A stretch of DNA of 64,000 nt from Topomyia yanbarensis (Eukaryota > Arthropoda > Insecta > Diptera > Culicidae): NCBI RefSeq assembly GCF_030247195.1, contig NC_080672.1, positions 367,404,271-367,468,270 of the forward strand. Reading direction: 5' to 3'. The notes under the pieces are model-generated. The model was not told the DNA's origin and searched no databases. It saw only the letters and a list, made by a program, of their open reading frames with translations. The translations under genes and the position numbers were made by a program. Shown in pieces: positions 12,701-27,700 of the stretch. Numbering within the stretch: position 1 is the stretch's first letter; each line of letters begins with the position of its first letter.

Positions 12701-15700
12701 CGGACTGAATGGTGTACGGAATTTGAGTTGTCCGCGGCGAACTGCCGGGCGAAATTGTTTATAAATCCGGCATATTTATTAATTTTGACATTCGAGAAAC
12801 TTTTTTTTGTTGAGTAAATATATTTTCAATAAATAAAAGATAATTAAAAATCCCAAAAAATCACTTTTTATAAGCCACTGATAAGGAGAATCACCACAGT
12901 TCACATAAGTTTACAATCAAGAAAATGTAAATATACGCGTCGTTCACAATACCGCTGATTGCTAAGTCTAGTTTCATATTAAAGCATAAGAGATCGCCAG
13001 TGGTTGCTACTCCGTTATTGACCAGAACCAATTAAGATTGCAAAATCTTCATTGGAAGAACATGCTTGACAAAAACATGACGAGCCTCATTGTGCAATCT
13101 ATATCGACCATGTTCTGGAAAAGGAAGGAATGTTAGTCCTTTACATGTTGCTGCTAGAATCCGAGGAATCCTCTGCATCTCCACATGCTGCATGGGAATG
13201 GAGAGTTGTTAGTAAGTGTGCTAATAGCGTTATCATGTAAAAATTGCTCTGGGCAGGCGGCTGCCGAGAATTCGGGAAATTTATCATTTGTTGAATCAAT
13301 ATGATTGGTCAAATAAGCAACTTGAACTCCGGACAGCCGACTTATATTGCTTATATTTTAATAAATCGATAACGTTCACTTTTCTATCAGGTGACAAATT
13401 TTTCGTGTCAGTGGTGATTTTACTCGTCGTTCGCTTGAATGAAATGTGGAATGTTATGGAAGAGGTATCTGTGTGCATCTTAATTTTTGCTTGTGACAGG
13501 TACTATTCATGTAGATAGTTGGAAATGCACATGTATTGTAGCTTTTACTAATATTAAACTGCAAAAATAATATGAAAATAGGAATTAAAACTAAGTTATT
13601 TCCATAGCATTAGTATGACAGAATGCCGATTCAAAGCAATCAATTCCGCGCGTGATTTATTCATTGTTATTATCACTACTGGTTATACCAAGTAAGTATT
13701 GAAGAATAAAAACAGGATAATTAATAGAACATGGGACAATTATGCGAAAAACAGCAGTACAGTTCTAAGTGAAGATATAGAGTGTATTTAATTGAGGCAT
13801 TATTCCTATAGAATACAAACCAGCAAAAAGAAAAGCAACAAAAATCTCGAACAGAAAACAATCAAGAGTGGAAATTTCTTCGCGCTGATATGACTGAGGA
13901 ACATCGAGAACTGGCCTTCGATCCTTCTCGCGAATTTTCAATTTTCAATCCTTATACATAACTCATAACTCCACTCAGACAAGACCATGCGTCCACCCCG
14001 CGCACGCCCTATGTCCCGAGGATTAATTCCCTAGTTGGTCAAACAAGCACTAAATAAACATAGAAATTAGTCTTCTCAGTCCAAATCAACAAAATAAGAG
14101 CGAAAGAAAATAGTTGCGTAGCCAAAGTGACTCACTGCACTGTTGACGACTCACCCAACAGAAATAGGTGATAAGGGATGCAGACGAAAGGAGTTGACCA
14201 CCATCCCAATCCGAAGCGATCAGTCACAGTGTTTGGGCAGGCTACACACTGATGGAATCAGCACAAATCGTCCTATTTCCAACTGTGTGTATTAAGTTGA
14301 TGATGGTCGTGGTCGATTAGTGACCGTATCTGTACGACGAAGATGAAGTTCGAATCTTAGGATTTCACTTAAACACCAACGGCAAGGATCAAAGGCCTCA
14401 GCTTGACAAAAGGGGTTATAATATTTTTCACGGAGAAACATTCTGAAGAACACTTAAAGAAACTTGGATATTCACGTTCTCGTGGACGCTTAAAAGCTCA
14501 ACAATGACCTTCGAGGAACCGAATTGTAATGATAAAATTAGCACAACACTGTGTGGCGTCACCGGATCCAAACGTTAGTCGCACGGGTAACTGAACCATG
14601 CAAGAATTCAACAAACGAAAAATGACACGTTGGAGATGAACAGAGGGCAAATAATGATTTCTGAAAGTCGGAAGTGCCTGACTAAATTGAAACTATGATA
14701 CACAGGGTGATCGGAATGAACTGAAACCAAGTATCGGGATTAGTCAGATGGGTTCAAGAAACATCACATACTTGATTGCAGAATTTTGGCGTGCCGCTTC
14801 TTAATACAGTCGACGGAGTATGCCTAGTTCAGCAAACTACGCTCGTTTGCTTCCGACAAGAACGATCGAGGATGGACCAGATGTTCAAGCAACGATCCGC
14901 TATTTATCAACAAAAGGACTGATCATCTACATGTGTATTGCAACAACGCGTACGAGTCCGTGAAACAAAACAAATTACGGTAGATTGGTAGAACAGAGGT
15001 ACTTTTTTACTTTATAGCGACATTCAATTAGCTTGAGATTACTAAGTAGGGAAAGTATTGAAAATTTAGAGCCATAGTACTCATAAGTGACCTATAGTAA
15101 GGGCAGGCAAGGTTGTGAAATATACTGATCAGGAAGCACGAAGTGGCAGGGTCATTAGAAACAGGTTTAAAATTTTACGGACTAATCTTTTGTTTTATGC
15201 TGGCAGGAGTCGAGCTTAAGCAGAGTTACTACAAAGCGCTACTCTCGTTTCTCATGGTCATCTTCTGTCTTTGTCGTGATATATGATGGTAGACTTGAGT
15301 GATTCGTAGTAACGCTGCCTAAGCTCGACTCCTGCCAGCAGAAGACAAAAGATTAGTCCGTAAGATTTTAAGCCTATTTCTAATGACTCTGTCACTACTA
15401 GTTATCCGATCTATATATTCCACAACCTTGCTCTCACTTAAGTACTATAGCCCTGTTTTTTTCAATACTTTCCCTACTTAGTAATCTCTAGCTAATTGAT
15501 TGTCGTTAAAAAGTAAAAAAGAAAGCGTGACGCTTGAAGTCATAAAAAAATTCGATTTTTTGAAAAATAAAAAGGTAGAACATGAGGACTTGACTTGACC
15601 AGGTTTTAAGTAAAACATACATAAATGTCTAAAAACGTTTTCAATCCTTCAAAACTCATTTAAACATAATGCGCAGCAGTATTGTGCGTATTCATATTTT

Positions 15701-18700
15701 TTTCAGAGTTTTTTGTTTACTTTTTCCACAGTTATAAAAGTTTTTCAGAGATGAGTTTTTTTGGCCAAGTCTCCCCACTACAGGCTGACTTGACCAAGGC
15801 CTGGGGAGACTTGAATTTTGTAAAATCAAAACAATAAATTAAGACATGAAACATGCTGTCTTCATATTTTTACATATTGTCAAGATCCTTAAGTACCAGT
15901 AAAAATATAAAAGGATTGCATTTCATAAATTTCGATTTTTTTTATCCATTTCCTTTTAAGGATTACTGCTTACATTGCATGTATAATGTGAATAACTGCT
16001 TCTTTAGTTAATAACTTTTCTCAGCGAATTTTCACAAACTTACAATGTTCCACGAATGTGTTCAGTAGAAGAATACCTTTAGAATTATATAGTGTTCTCG
16101 TGAATTGAATGATGAGGTGATTTTTAAGGAATTTATTTTCTATGTTCACCGATTTTCCATACTAATTTCCATATAAACATTGAAATTTTTGGAGGGTCCG
16201 TTGACACAACCGATCGGTACCAAAATTTGCACAATTACTAAGGGCCATGAAAGGAATCAGTAGAGCCTGGTGAAGCTAAAAGTCAAAAATTGAACCAGTC
16301 TACTGTCCACTGTATATGGATAGCCCCTTGAATATTATATATTTTTGCTTCAAGCACGGGAGAATCCGCAGAATAAAATTTCCTAGTGGGTCTGAAATTT
16401 CGATTTTAAAATTAACACATTACGTAATACGTAATAACCACATTTAATAAAAATTTAGTTTCAAATAATTTTGAGCTTTAAACTACTTTAAAATCGAAAC
16501 TAATTTAAAATTTCATAATAAATTTTTGGCGGTGTTCGGACGCTCCGGACTCCCCAAACCCTCTTTCTGGATCCGTCGCTGGTGTCAAGTATTTCAGACA
16601 AATGAGAAAGGTACAATTGCACCTCTAGGAGGTTTTAATCGAGTATCCAATTAATATTTTTACCTTCAACATGAAATTTTAGGGTATTAGGCACAGTTCA
16701 CTTAGCACGAATACTACCAAATCAAACCCCATTTTATTGGGGAATTAATTTCACCTCAAAAGAGTTGCACATTTGTGTGATTATCTAGTTTGGTGTGAAA
16801 TGCGTAAATGTTTAAGTATTGATCGCATTACAATTGTCCAACTAAACAGTGCAACTATTTTGATGTGTAGCAGTACATAACCTTAACCAATACTCACGAA
16901 CAAATTTCCGCCTTCACCAGCTGTCGTGATTCGTCATGATTGACGACGTACATCCAGTTGCCTGAAAAAACAGCAAATTAAAAAGAGTCGTCAATGATAC
17001 GCCGCAGTGCGCTTAATTTGCGAAAACAACAAAAAATATCGGTGCCAAAGATCCACCGAAAATACTCATATACGGAACTCACCTTTCGTGTTAAGCGCCG
17101 CCTGAGGCGTAACGAACATTTCCCGCGTCTGACAGAGCTGCGTCCGTCCGTCCGTGGTCTGTCGCTTCTGGCGCGATCGAGCCAAACTGTCACGATAGGT
17201 TGTCTCGTTCATCAGCAGCAGACCGAACGAAGCCGGCCGGAACGGTGATGGTTTAATCTCCAGCTCCGGGGGCAACCGGAAGGGAGTCGGGATCAGTTCG
17301 TTCGGACTGGGCGATGATCGCCGGTTGGATTTTTTCGCCGCTCGTTGATCACTGAGATCACGCGCGAACCTTTTCAACCACTCGGCAGGGCTGTACTGAG
17401 TGACGGGGCGAGGATAGAAATAACCGCTGAAAGTGGCCGTGGTCTCGACTTTATGAACCACCGGAGATCGCACGTAGGTGTTGTAATTAAACGAATGCTG
17501 CGGTTTCGGGATGTAGATTGGTTGGGGCACCAGTGATGTTGATGGTTTCTGGTCGTAACCAACCTTAATGGCGTTCGGTTGATAGTGCAGCTGTTGCTGC
17601 TGTTTGGGATGCTCATAGGTGTAACCTTCATGGGTGGTGGTTTTTTTCTCTGCTGGTCCACTCTGCATATCGGGACCGTAGTAGTGTCGATAGTGAAGAT
17701 GACGACGCTGCTCGTCCCCTTGATGATTTGCGTTGAACTGCACGCGTTCCTCGTTCGCCAAGATGCGTTGCAAGCCCATCCTGGTGACTAACTGTTGGAT
17801 CAGAAATCTGTGCCGAACGAGAGAGAGCAACCGTGAGAATACGGGAGTTAATTTGTCTTATAATAAATGGAACGATCGTTTAAGCGAGAAACCGGGGGTG
17901 TACCATTCATATCATCATTGCACGGTGCTCCGGATCTAGAATTAAGGAGGACAAAAATGTGGTGACACTAGGATGGTACTTATCATTAGGGTGGGTACAA
18001 TCTTGGACAAAGTTGTAGAACATCGGTTTCACAATAAAACAATGTTAATATTAAATAACGTAATTAACTCCCTAAAAATGAAAATTTGCCTCATTCATTT
18101 TTATGACATTTTTGCCATTATAACAGATTTCAGTATGTCCCAATGCTAATGTTTAACCACAAATGCGTTTGTCCTAGAGTAATTCTAGATCCGTACCACT
18201 GCACATTGAAACACCAGCTAAGAGACAAGCCATTTTTTTGCGCTCGCCAAAGTTGTTTGTGAGGTCATGTCATGAGAATCAAGCTACTGCTACTAATTTA
18301 TGGCCGCGTTTAGTTCACGCTGTAATGCGCAGTGTAGTTCGTCCAAGTGATGAGTATAGCGAACCGGAGTTTATAATGGTAAGAAAAAAAACCTTCACCT
18401 TCGTTTTACTGCCATCACCGCGTGACATGGACGAGTGGAGTTGACTTGCAACGACCATAGTAAATGTAAGATGGAGATGATATTTTTAACTGGTTTGGTT
18501 TTATGTCTTTGGAAGAATCAAGAAGAAAATGGAAAATTTCGATGAATTTACAAATAAGTTAATCCAAAACAATTATATGATTCAAAAGAACATAATCATC
18601 GACTGACAAAAATTGGTAGGTTTACCTTATAAATTCTTTCTCAATGATAATGTATCTTTGAAACAATGAAAAAGATTTGACAACTCACATTATTACTTTG

Positions 18701-21700
18701 AATTGAATAGTGTCCTGTAGTGTTCAGAATACGGCCACCCAGTTTAGCTCAGATTTGATTCCCAAGCGTTTAGCAACAAGAGATTATAATCTTTCAGATG
18801 ACGCAAATCGCTACTGTTTCCACGTATTTATTGTCGCCCCAATCCGTCTCGCTCGGGCATATCGTTACTTCGGCATATATGAATCGCGGGCAACGAATGA
18901 TAACCTAATGGAGCTAGCATATACAGGTAAACTTCGATATAACGTACATCTCGGTTTAAAAATTGTACGTTATATCGTATTTACGTTATATCGAAGCATG
19001 CAAAATGTTCAAAGAATTGTTGTTCATGGTACTTTGTTGTGTAGAATTTTGATAACGCGTAGCTAATTTTGAAAATCTAACTTACCTAGCAGTGCGAAAC
19101 AACTTTTCTAATAAGAAAATTATAGTGGTTCCAGAAAAAAAGATGCCACAATCAATTTTTTTTGCTTACATGAATTAAATTTAGTGAAAATATTTTTTTC
19201 TTTATTTTGATTACAGAGGTTTTAACCTTAGGGTCATTCGCCTCTTTGTCGGGTTAGAGAAAACTCTTCTGGAAAATCTCTAACACAATGTTCAGGGTTG
19301 GGAATTGAACCCAGGTGAGCTGCGTACAAGGCACTCGATTTACCAACTACGCTATCTCAACCCCCGAAAATATTCTTATTCTGACTCCTTTCCTAATTAT
19401 TAAGTCATTAGTCATTATTGTTCTGTCTGGGCTTCTAAAGTGTTTTTTTTAATATTCCCACCGTCTGCGCCTCATAAAATAAAAGCAATTTATGAACTTT
19501 AATAATTAGAATAGAGTATAAAGATCCACTTGTATCCACGATTCAAGAATTTCTGAAGATATTTCAGTCCGCTAATCGGTTTCCTAAATACCCCAAACCG
19601 ATCGTAAAGCGTGCACAGTTGCCGTGTAACTACAAATAAGATCTCTCACTTATTTTGTGGTACAGTATGCCGTGGAACTTAAATATTGCCATTCGGCCCA
19701 GAGAATAAGATTCCGCAGTCCCGAAACCAAACAAAAAATGGTCACACAAATATTATCAATTTTAGTTTTCAGTTAGAACTTACTGATCTTGGATAATTTA
19801 TTGAGATAAATGATTGGTTTTAATAAATTACGATCATGCGCAAATGAAATTGAAAAAATCGCTCTCGCAACCTTCAATGAAGTAGCCAATTCCTAAAATG
19901 CTCATTAGAAGTCCAATTAGTACGTTTTAATATAGTGTGTAACACATTGAATTCTTAAGATATGGAATACATGCGTAATTGAAGAGAAATTTGGACCTGA
20001 AAAATAAATTAAAAAATATGTACGTTATATCGAGGAAAAATGTACGTTATATCGAGTGACGCTATATCGAGGGTACGTTGTATCGAAGATTACCTGTAAC
20101 GACGATGTTTTATTTATTTGATCTTCAACTGATACCGTACAGATTACAGGCCAGATTCGATTATCCGTAGGGTGCAGAAAACTTTCGCTTCGGATAATCG
20201 AATCAAACCAAATGTATTTTTTTCTTCATGAAATATATTTGTTATATGTTGAAAAACAGTATGTAAGGTACATGCATTAATGTTTGACTTATGGACGAAT
20301 ATCGATCACTTTATATCCTAAAAAGTGAAAGTAATAAGATATTTGGCCAACTTATTTTATTTTAAAGTATTGTGATCGATTAATTTGGATTAATATACTT
20401 ATGTTTGGTCTAATAATCAAGACGCATAAAACTAAATTCTCTGTGTGAAACTTCAGTCAACTTAATACTGGTTTTGGTAAATTCAGACAGAAATAACCAC
20501 TGAGTTTGAGATTACGCACCACTAGTTTGTATACAACAACAAACATTTGGGAATCATCTAAGAGAAGCAACACGCTAGATTCCACTGAGAAGCACAAAAA
20601 TTTGTTTCAAAACCATCCAACACAAGTCCAGTAATGGACGCTTGCTGAACGGTCTGCTGAGCGTCGCCCAACGTTGGTTCAACAAAGAACCAGCATTGGA
20701 CGATTTTGAAATATGGATTTCTAAGGGGGATGAATTTTGCACATGTTACAAGTATCAAAAATGCGCAACATTTTATGCGCACGACACCAAGAAGCGTGCG
20801 TGATTCAATCAGTAGCAGTATTAGCGTATTTCCCCAAAAGTCCACGCGGCCTTTCCTACGGTTAGCCATTCTGTCATAATGTTGCAATTTGTGCAGGTTG
20901 AGTATACCAGATGCAAGTGGTGCCAAATTAATCACGCTTACTAAAATTCAAAAATTCTTTTTAGATTACAGAATTGATAAAATTGGTTTAATGAGCTGTA
21001 CTTATCAATCAAATTCTGTTTTAAAAATTGTCTTTGCGTTTAAACCAATATGGGAGCAGGGATGCCAGGTGCACAGATTTATCTGTGTTTCGCAGATTTT
21101 CAATTTGCTGCACAGATTGCAAAAACTGCATAGATTTCCACAGTTTTCTGTTTTAACGCACAGATTTCCACAGGTTTCTTCTAGAATGCACAGATTAGCA
21201 TAGATTTCTCAATTTTTGTACCTTGCGCTTAATTTTTGACTCGCGCGAAAGCCAAAAAAAGGTCGTCACCTCTTGTTTTTATCCAAATTTGTACGTCTTC
21301 CGTGACACAGATAGACACAGATTTTTAAATGGGCCGCGCACAGATTTTTCAAAATATCACCTGGCATCTCTGTATGGGAGGCTTATTACTATTGCAAATA
21401 GCTAAACAAGTACTAGTTACCCGGCGTTTAGTAAACAGTTGGAAACTAGCTGAATCTTGGTTCTTAGATATTTTAGCTCTAAATATGCTTGTTCAAACGC
21501 GTTAAGTGATTCAGTTTGTTATACATCTACGCACAGTATACTTTTTTCTCTTGTTTGCTTGGTGGAAACATCATCCAGGATCTTCATTTGGCCATTGTTC
21601 GGTGTTCTACCGAGTCGTTTAAAGGCTGTTCAGTGCACCTACTTCGTAAAGAATTAATAGCGCTGCTCTTTTCAGAACGGTGCAAATTACTGACTACAGT

Positions 21701-24700
21701 GAAGATCCTATTTTATTAGACCCGGTGTTTGTCTGCTGCAGAATTTTTTTACAACAGATTTTGTCAGTTTTTTGACCCGATTTTGTCAGGTACATTTAAA
21801 AAAAAGTCTTCTGATTTAATTCCCCTATGTTGCACGATGGAATTAAAGCGAAAGCCTTTGCGTAAGTGTGTTAAGAATTCAAAATGTCGATGTTCTTAAA
21901 GTATTTAAAAAGTTTCGATTGTTTTTCAAACTGATGCGATAATAGACTGATTCCAAAGAGTATTCTAGGGGTTTACTTCATACCTTCGATAGTCGCAAAC
22001 AATCTGAAACCAACATGTTCAGATTTCGTCAGTCTTAAATACATAATGGGGCTGACAAAATAGGTCATTGTATTCATTCTGAAAATTACAGAGAAAATCA
22101 CAGGCATCTACAGGAAGATGCAGTTTGTAGCCAATCGATTAGGTGCATCAAATTTTATTGCACACCGCATTGAATTGAATTGGTTGATTAAATGAAATCT
22201 ATTTTCACAAATTATTGTAATTTTCAAGAGTTTAAAATTTTGTGCTTCCAGAAAATGTAGCTGATATCAATTTCTATCGATTTTTGTATATAAATATTGG
22301 GATAGAAATTTTTTTAATGCGAAATTTCTGTATTTTTACGTATTTTTGTGAATATTTTGTAAGAACATAAAATTCTGGTTTTCCAAAAACTGAAGCTATT
22401 ATCAATTGTAATTGATTGGTGTACGGAAATATGTAAGTCATTGCATCGAATTCCAACATTATATGCTAATTAAGTAAAATTTCTGCACTTCTATGAAGTT
22501 TTCATATTTTTTTTAGAAAATATTTATTCTTTCAGAAACTGTAGTTAGAATCAATTAAAATTATAGATGTGTAATGTAGCTTTAGAAAAAATAATATGCA
22601 GATAATTGAAACAATTTCTTCGGACTACGGATAATCGAGTCTGCGGATAATCGAATATGGCCTGTATGTGAAAAATAAACGACTTTTTGTTAGAGTGTTA
22701 AACTTTTGTAATTACTAGAACCAACAGCATAAAGTGCTAAGCAACTTTACGCATACCGCAGACTCAGGTGATTCGCATTCGATAAAAATGTCAAAACATA
22801 CTGACTCCTGCGGTAGAAGACAAAAGGTTAAAGTCGTCAATCGTTTTCGAGCTTTCGGTCGAAGCAGATCGTTTTCTCTCGCTGTGAGTGGTGTTATAAC
22901 CAGTGCAAGTATAGTGAAGGTCAGCCTTTCTGTTTTGTTTTATATTCTTTATTTCTACGTTTACAGTTTGTAACTGCGACTTAATAGATCCCATTCCCTA
23001 TATAACCTAGTGCCCAAATGGCCGAGGGTGACAATCATTTAAACCTTATTGCTAAACCCCCTGATATTCCAATGAATGTTCCCAAAATTACTCCCTTCCA
23101 TGGTTTTTCCGATCCTCCCGGCATTAAAACATACCCAACCAGTTCAAATGGACCCTGGGTGGTCTATTTTCGGCCTAACACAAATTCGACTAATATCCGG
23201 AGGATCGTAGTAGCCATACGTGATGGATGCAAGTTTTTCTGTCGCTCGGGTTAATTGTATGAGAAAAAAATTGTGAAACCCTTTTGAAAGTGAAGAAAAA
23301 CAAAATGTGTGTGCAGTAAGTGTTCTAGCAGCGACAAGTGTTGACTCCCCCCCCCCCCAACTGCTCCGGAACCATATTGGATCGCAGCTGCGCTTTCCTT
23401 CCGTTTGACTGTCAGAGGCGGAGATAAAGAACAATAAAATTGTGCACATCAATGTCCAATTCAGTTGCAGGCTGTCGTTTCTCTAGCGAATTGTCCGGAA
23501 GGCGGTTGGAGAGGGTGACATGGTGCCCAGGCCAGTGTACAAGCTGCAGTATTTTAATTTGTTGGTGAGATCTATCCTATTTACTTTGTTTTTTTTCTCT
23601 ATTTTGTACTAAAATTTGCTGAAAAAATCACTCACATTTTTTTTACATTTTGATATCTTAGTCATCTATGAAAACTGTTTCGGTTCCGAGCGTTTACATT
23701 AAGTAGATGATAGGACTATTATAAAATAAAACGCTTTTAATCCACCTAACAGTGTGATGAGACATTTCTTATAACTCTTATCACTCTCTTCGGATATTAT
23801 ATCGTTTGGGAACATTTAGAGCTTGATGCTTCGTGATGTTTTTGATAACACATACTACATGGGATAGTGGCAGGACTCAGAGAATCGCTCAAATCAGCAT
23901 AGGACAACATCAGTGCTAGAAATCTCAAATCAAAGCAATGGGAAAGCGAAAAAATGGGCCATAAAATAGACATACAAACGAATTATTGCTAATGCTCTGT
24001 TAATAAAATATCTAAATTCCTCAATCAATGCATTGTGGTGGGAAAACTGAATTTTCCTAAAGGGGTAATATATTGTACTGAGCCAAAAAATCGATTTTTT
24101 ATTGTTTTGAAGTTTATACTTTACTCAAATTTCCAACGCGACTGAGAACTAAGAAATCTACGCTTTTTCTTGAAAAGGGCGATACTAGCAGTGATACCAT
24201 TCAAAGAAAATCAACAGTGAATATTTCCAGACTTGGTTTTATTTCCTATTTAGGAGCTATTGTGTTTCTTTTACATTCTTGATTGCATGATTCAGTGATC
24301 GAAACCCAAAACTTTATAAAGTATTTGAAATTATTAAATTAAAATTTGTTTTTGCTATTCAAAGTGACAAAATGATAGTATCGCCCCTATGGCGATTGTT
24401 TACCTTTTCAGTCCCACCTATCAGCATTGAAGTATCGCCCTTACGTTTTTTTTTACAATAACTAACGTTTTACACCACCGATTTCGTCCGGGTTTTTTCA
24501 ATAGCGAACATTGTTACTATTTACAGCCGGTATCAGCTTAATATTCCTAAAAATACGAAAAAAACAGTTTCGCCTCAAAACTGCTAGCAAAAAAAGTATC
24601 GCCCTGTTTGTTTGCATGGAGCGTGGAGGGCGAAACTTTAAATAAACAAACAAAATACAGTTTCGCCCGTTGTATTTTTTGCTGCAGTTTAAGAAAGCAA

Positions 24701-27700
24701 TATCGTAGAATCCAAATTTTTAGGTTAATTTGTTGCGTTTCAAAGCCCCCATTCGCATGTATGAAAAAAGCCTTATGTTTACAATTGTAAGTATAGCCCT
24801 TTTCACAAAAAAGCGTTGAAATGAAATCGCAGCTTCTGATATCACGCTATCTCTGAAGTGCATGCGTGCATAGTTCCAAATTTTACTTCGACATCGACTT
24901 TTTCTAAAGGTGACTTCCTTGATTTGGTCACTATTTATTAAAAAATCGCGGTTAAATAAAAAAATAAAACTATTAAAAAATTTCAAATAGTTTATAATTT
25001 TCACAAACTTATTAGGTAAAATTGCTTTCGTAATATTGTGTAGGAAAAAAGCTGAAAATTTCAGTTTTTTCTCTATCTGCAACATATAAACCCTTAAGTA
25101 TACCAATTAATTGGTATACGAATTGGAATAGGTTCGCCAAATTTTGGAAGAAGTCTATAGTCCCTTGAAAACTACCTAAAAATTGTTGTAGTTCGAAGCA
25201 ATAAAAAATCCCCAAAAATTAAATGTACCTATTAATGTGAAACACAGTGAATAATACATACAATAAAGACCCATTTTCATCAGTCTCGTGGTGCATTTTA
25301 GGCTGACAAAATAGTGACATTGACTAAATCGGGCAATTTTTTTCTTTATAATAAACTGAAACTGTTAAAATATTCTTCCCGTCCCTTGATGTGGTCTGAT
25401 AACTATGTCTGATTATGATGAACTTTTTATTTTTGCATATTTCCATCTTCATGATAAGGAAACATGCTCAAGAAAGGATTTACTCGAATTCAGTCTTGTT
25501 CGTCTGCTAGAGCCCATCAAACATGTGTTCATATTTCGCTGATAAAATCGGGGTTTCAATTTATTGCAACAAAAATGAAATGCTCATCAAAATCGATCAG
25601 GACCTGCTAGAGTCGCATGGAAATCGTCATTTTTCATAAATTTCTCTCTACATTCGGAAAGTGTTATCCTCGTTATTAATCATATTACGTTTTCGTCTCA
25701 ACTCGACGCATTCCCAAAATAAAAACCTGTTTTAATCCACCTAGTGGTGCAATTGTGCTTTTCTCATTTGTCCAGACTACGATTCCATGGCTGGTTATGT
25801 TCAATACAATGGTGGAAATGAATAGTACATGTCCAGTACGATTTGCACATACATACAATGGATCAACAGCCACGATCTTGAGATACTATGTGATACTGAA
25901 ACATCGCTTGAAACCAGCGGCGGATCATGGAGAAAGATCCGGGAGGTCCGGGTCCTGCCGAAAATTTTTAACATGTTAAGAAATTTTAAACTAGTTTTAA
26001 TTTTAAAGTAGCAACCCCTCACTGCATACTCCCTCCGGGCCGGTATGATTGTCGATTTTTAGAGTGATTGCATAACCTTTCTATATGAGAAAAGCAATAA
26101 TGTGCAAAAGTCCAAAAAAGTCAATTTTTGTCAAACATTATTTTTTTCGAGTTTACATCAAATCTCAATGTTTCATGCATTTTAAAGTCATTTGGCATCA
26201 AAAATACAAATTTGATTTTGCAAATGTTTCATTTCAGTTTATATGGGAATTTGATGTGTGATTGCACTCTTCAACTCGTAACTCTGGAACCGGAAGTCCA
26301 ATCAATAAAAAAATCAATTGCAGCCGATGGGAAGGTTGTACCTTTTATTTGAGCCTAACTTTATGCAAATCGGTCTAGCCATCTCTGAGAAACCAAGGTC
26401 ACATTTTTTTCCACATACACATATACACACACATACATACACACAGACATTTTCCGATCTCGACGAACTGAGTCGATTGGCATATAACACTTGGCCCTCC
26501 AGGTCGGGATTAGATTGACGAATTTTAGAGTGTATGAGAAAGGCAAAAACATTTTTAGCAAATGTTGAAAGTTATGCATTTTTTAAATCAATTTTAACTT
26601 CGCTTCCTATTAAATAAAGACCTTTATTACAGTACATCTCTACAAAAGCGAGCTCAATTTGAAAAGAAATCTGAGGATTATGATTGATTACAGAACTCTG
26701 CAATTTTCTATTGGAATGTTTTTAGGTAGGAATTTGATATTGATGCTATTAGACAACTGTGAAATCAAGACCAATAGATCAGTTACATATCAGAACCCCA
26801 TTCCGACAATTTATCAAAAGTCCTCATGATGTTTAAAACAACAGGTTATCAATCTACGGATCAGATAATTGTTATTGTAATATTGAATTAAATCAGTCTG
26901 CATCAATAAATTTTCAACTTCAATCCAATATTTTTTTTTGGTTGTGCTGGAGGTGGGGGGGGGGTTGTATGGTGTTAAACCTCAAAACCTTCTCTTGGAT
27001 ACGCCGTTGCTTGGAGTTATTTATTTCGCTTCTCATTTTCCGATATGTTTCAGATCGATCTGATGGTCATAAGTTAGAGAAATTGCAGTCAGAAGGTTCG
27101 CACAAATGAACATTTTTGCACTGATAAGTTATCAAGTTCCTTCCAGACAACTTGGAAGTGTTCGGTGATTATTTCTAGCGGTTGTAGATAGAAAAATGAA
27201 ATACAAAATTCGTTTTATCGTAATAATGTTTGGCTTATTTCAATGGATTATTACTATATTGAACAATAAATAGGCGACAAAAGGTAATCCACAAACAACA
27301 AGCCATAACTTTTAAAGTATTCAAAATAGATAATTGAAGTCTTCAGTAAAGTTATTCGCAAAAGTAAGAGCTACAAATTTGCTGAAGGCATCATTTCGAT
27401 ATAATCACTTCCAAGAAAATTTATGAAAATATCTCACTCATAGGGAAATTAATCAGCAAAAGCACTATACCAAAAGAAAGGGCATATTACCTCCATTAAC
27501 CCTTTCATGCCCAACTTTTTTCTAGTGCATGTAGGGTTTCAAAACTATTTTTCCTTGAAAACGGTGGGGTCAAGAAACACAAAAAGCCAATTTTCATAAA
27601 GATAGGTGCTTCCACGGCAGTGCTAGAAGCTGGTTAATTTTTACCTTGTAATGCTCAATGCAATTCTCCTAGAATAATTACAATAGTCCAATTACGTAGA

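Noticed and set aside
17066..17830. 254-codon frame as a stand-alone gene
   Set aside because: It begins with TTG inside a polypyrimidine tract, and its last four residues read past a GTGAGT donor. It is exon 3 of the Spätzle gene, with matching phases on both sides.
19195..19365. Genuine tRNA gene
   Set aside because: A and B boxes are present, but the acceptor stem does not close. The sequence continues into an unrelated body with A-rich tail and target duplications, so it is a SINE.
24720..25215. Overlapping minus frames as an integrated bacterial or viral gene
   Set aside because: I looked for endosymbiont- or virus-like motifs and found none; the reading is Phe/Ile/Lys-rich, as AT-rich non-coding DNA gives.
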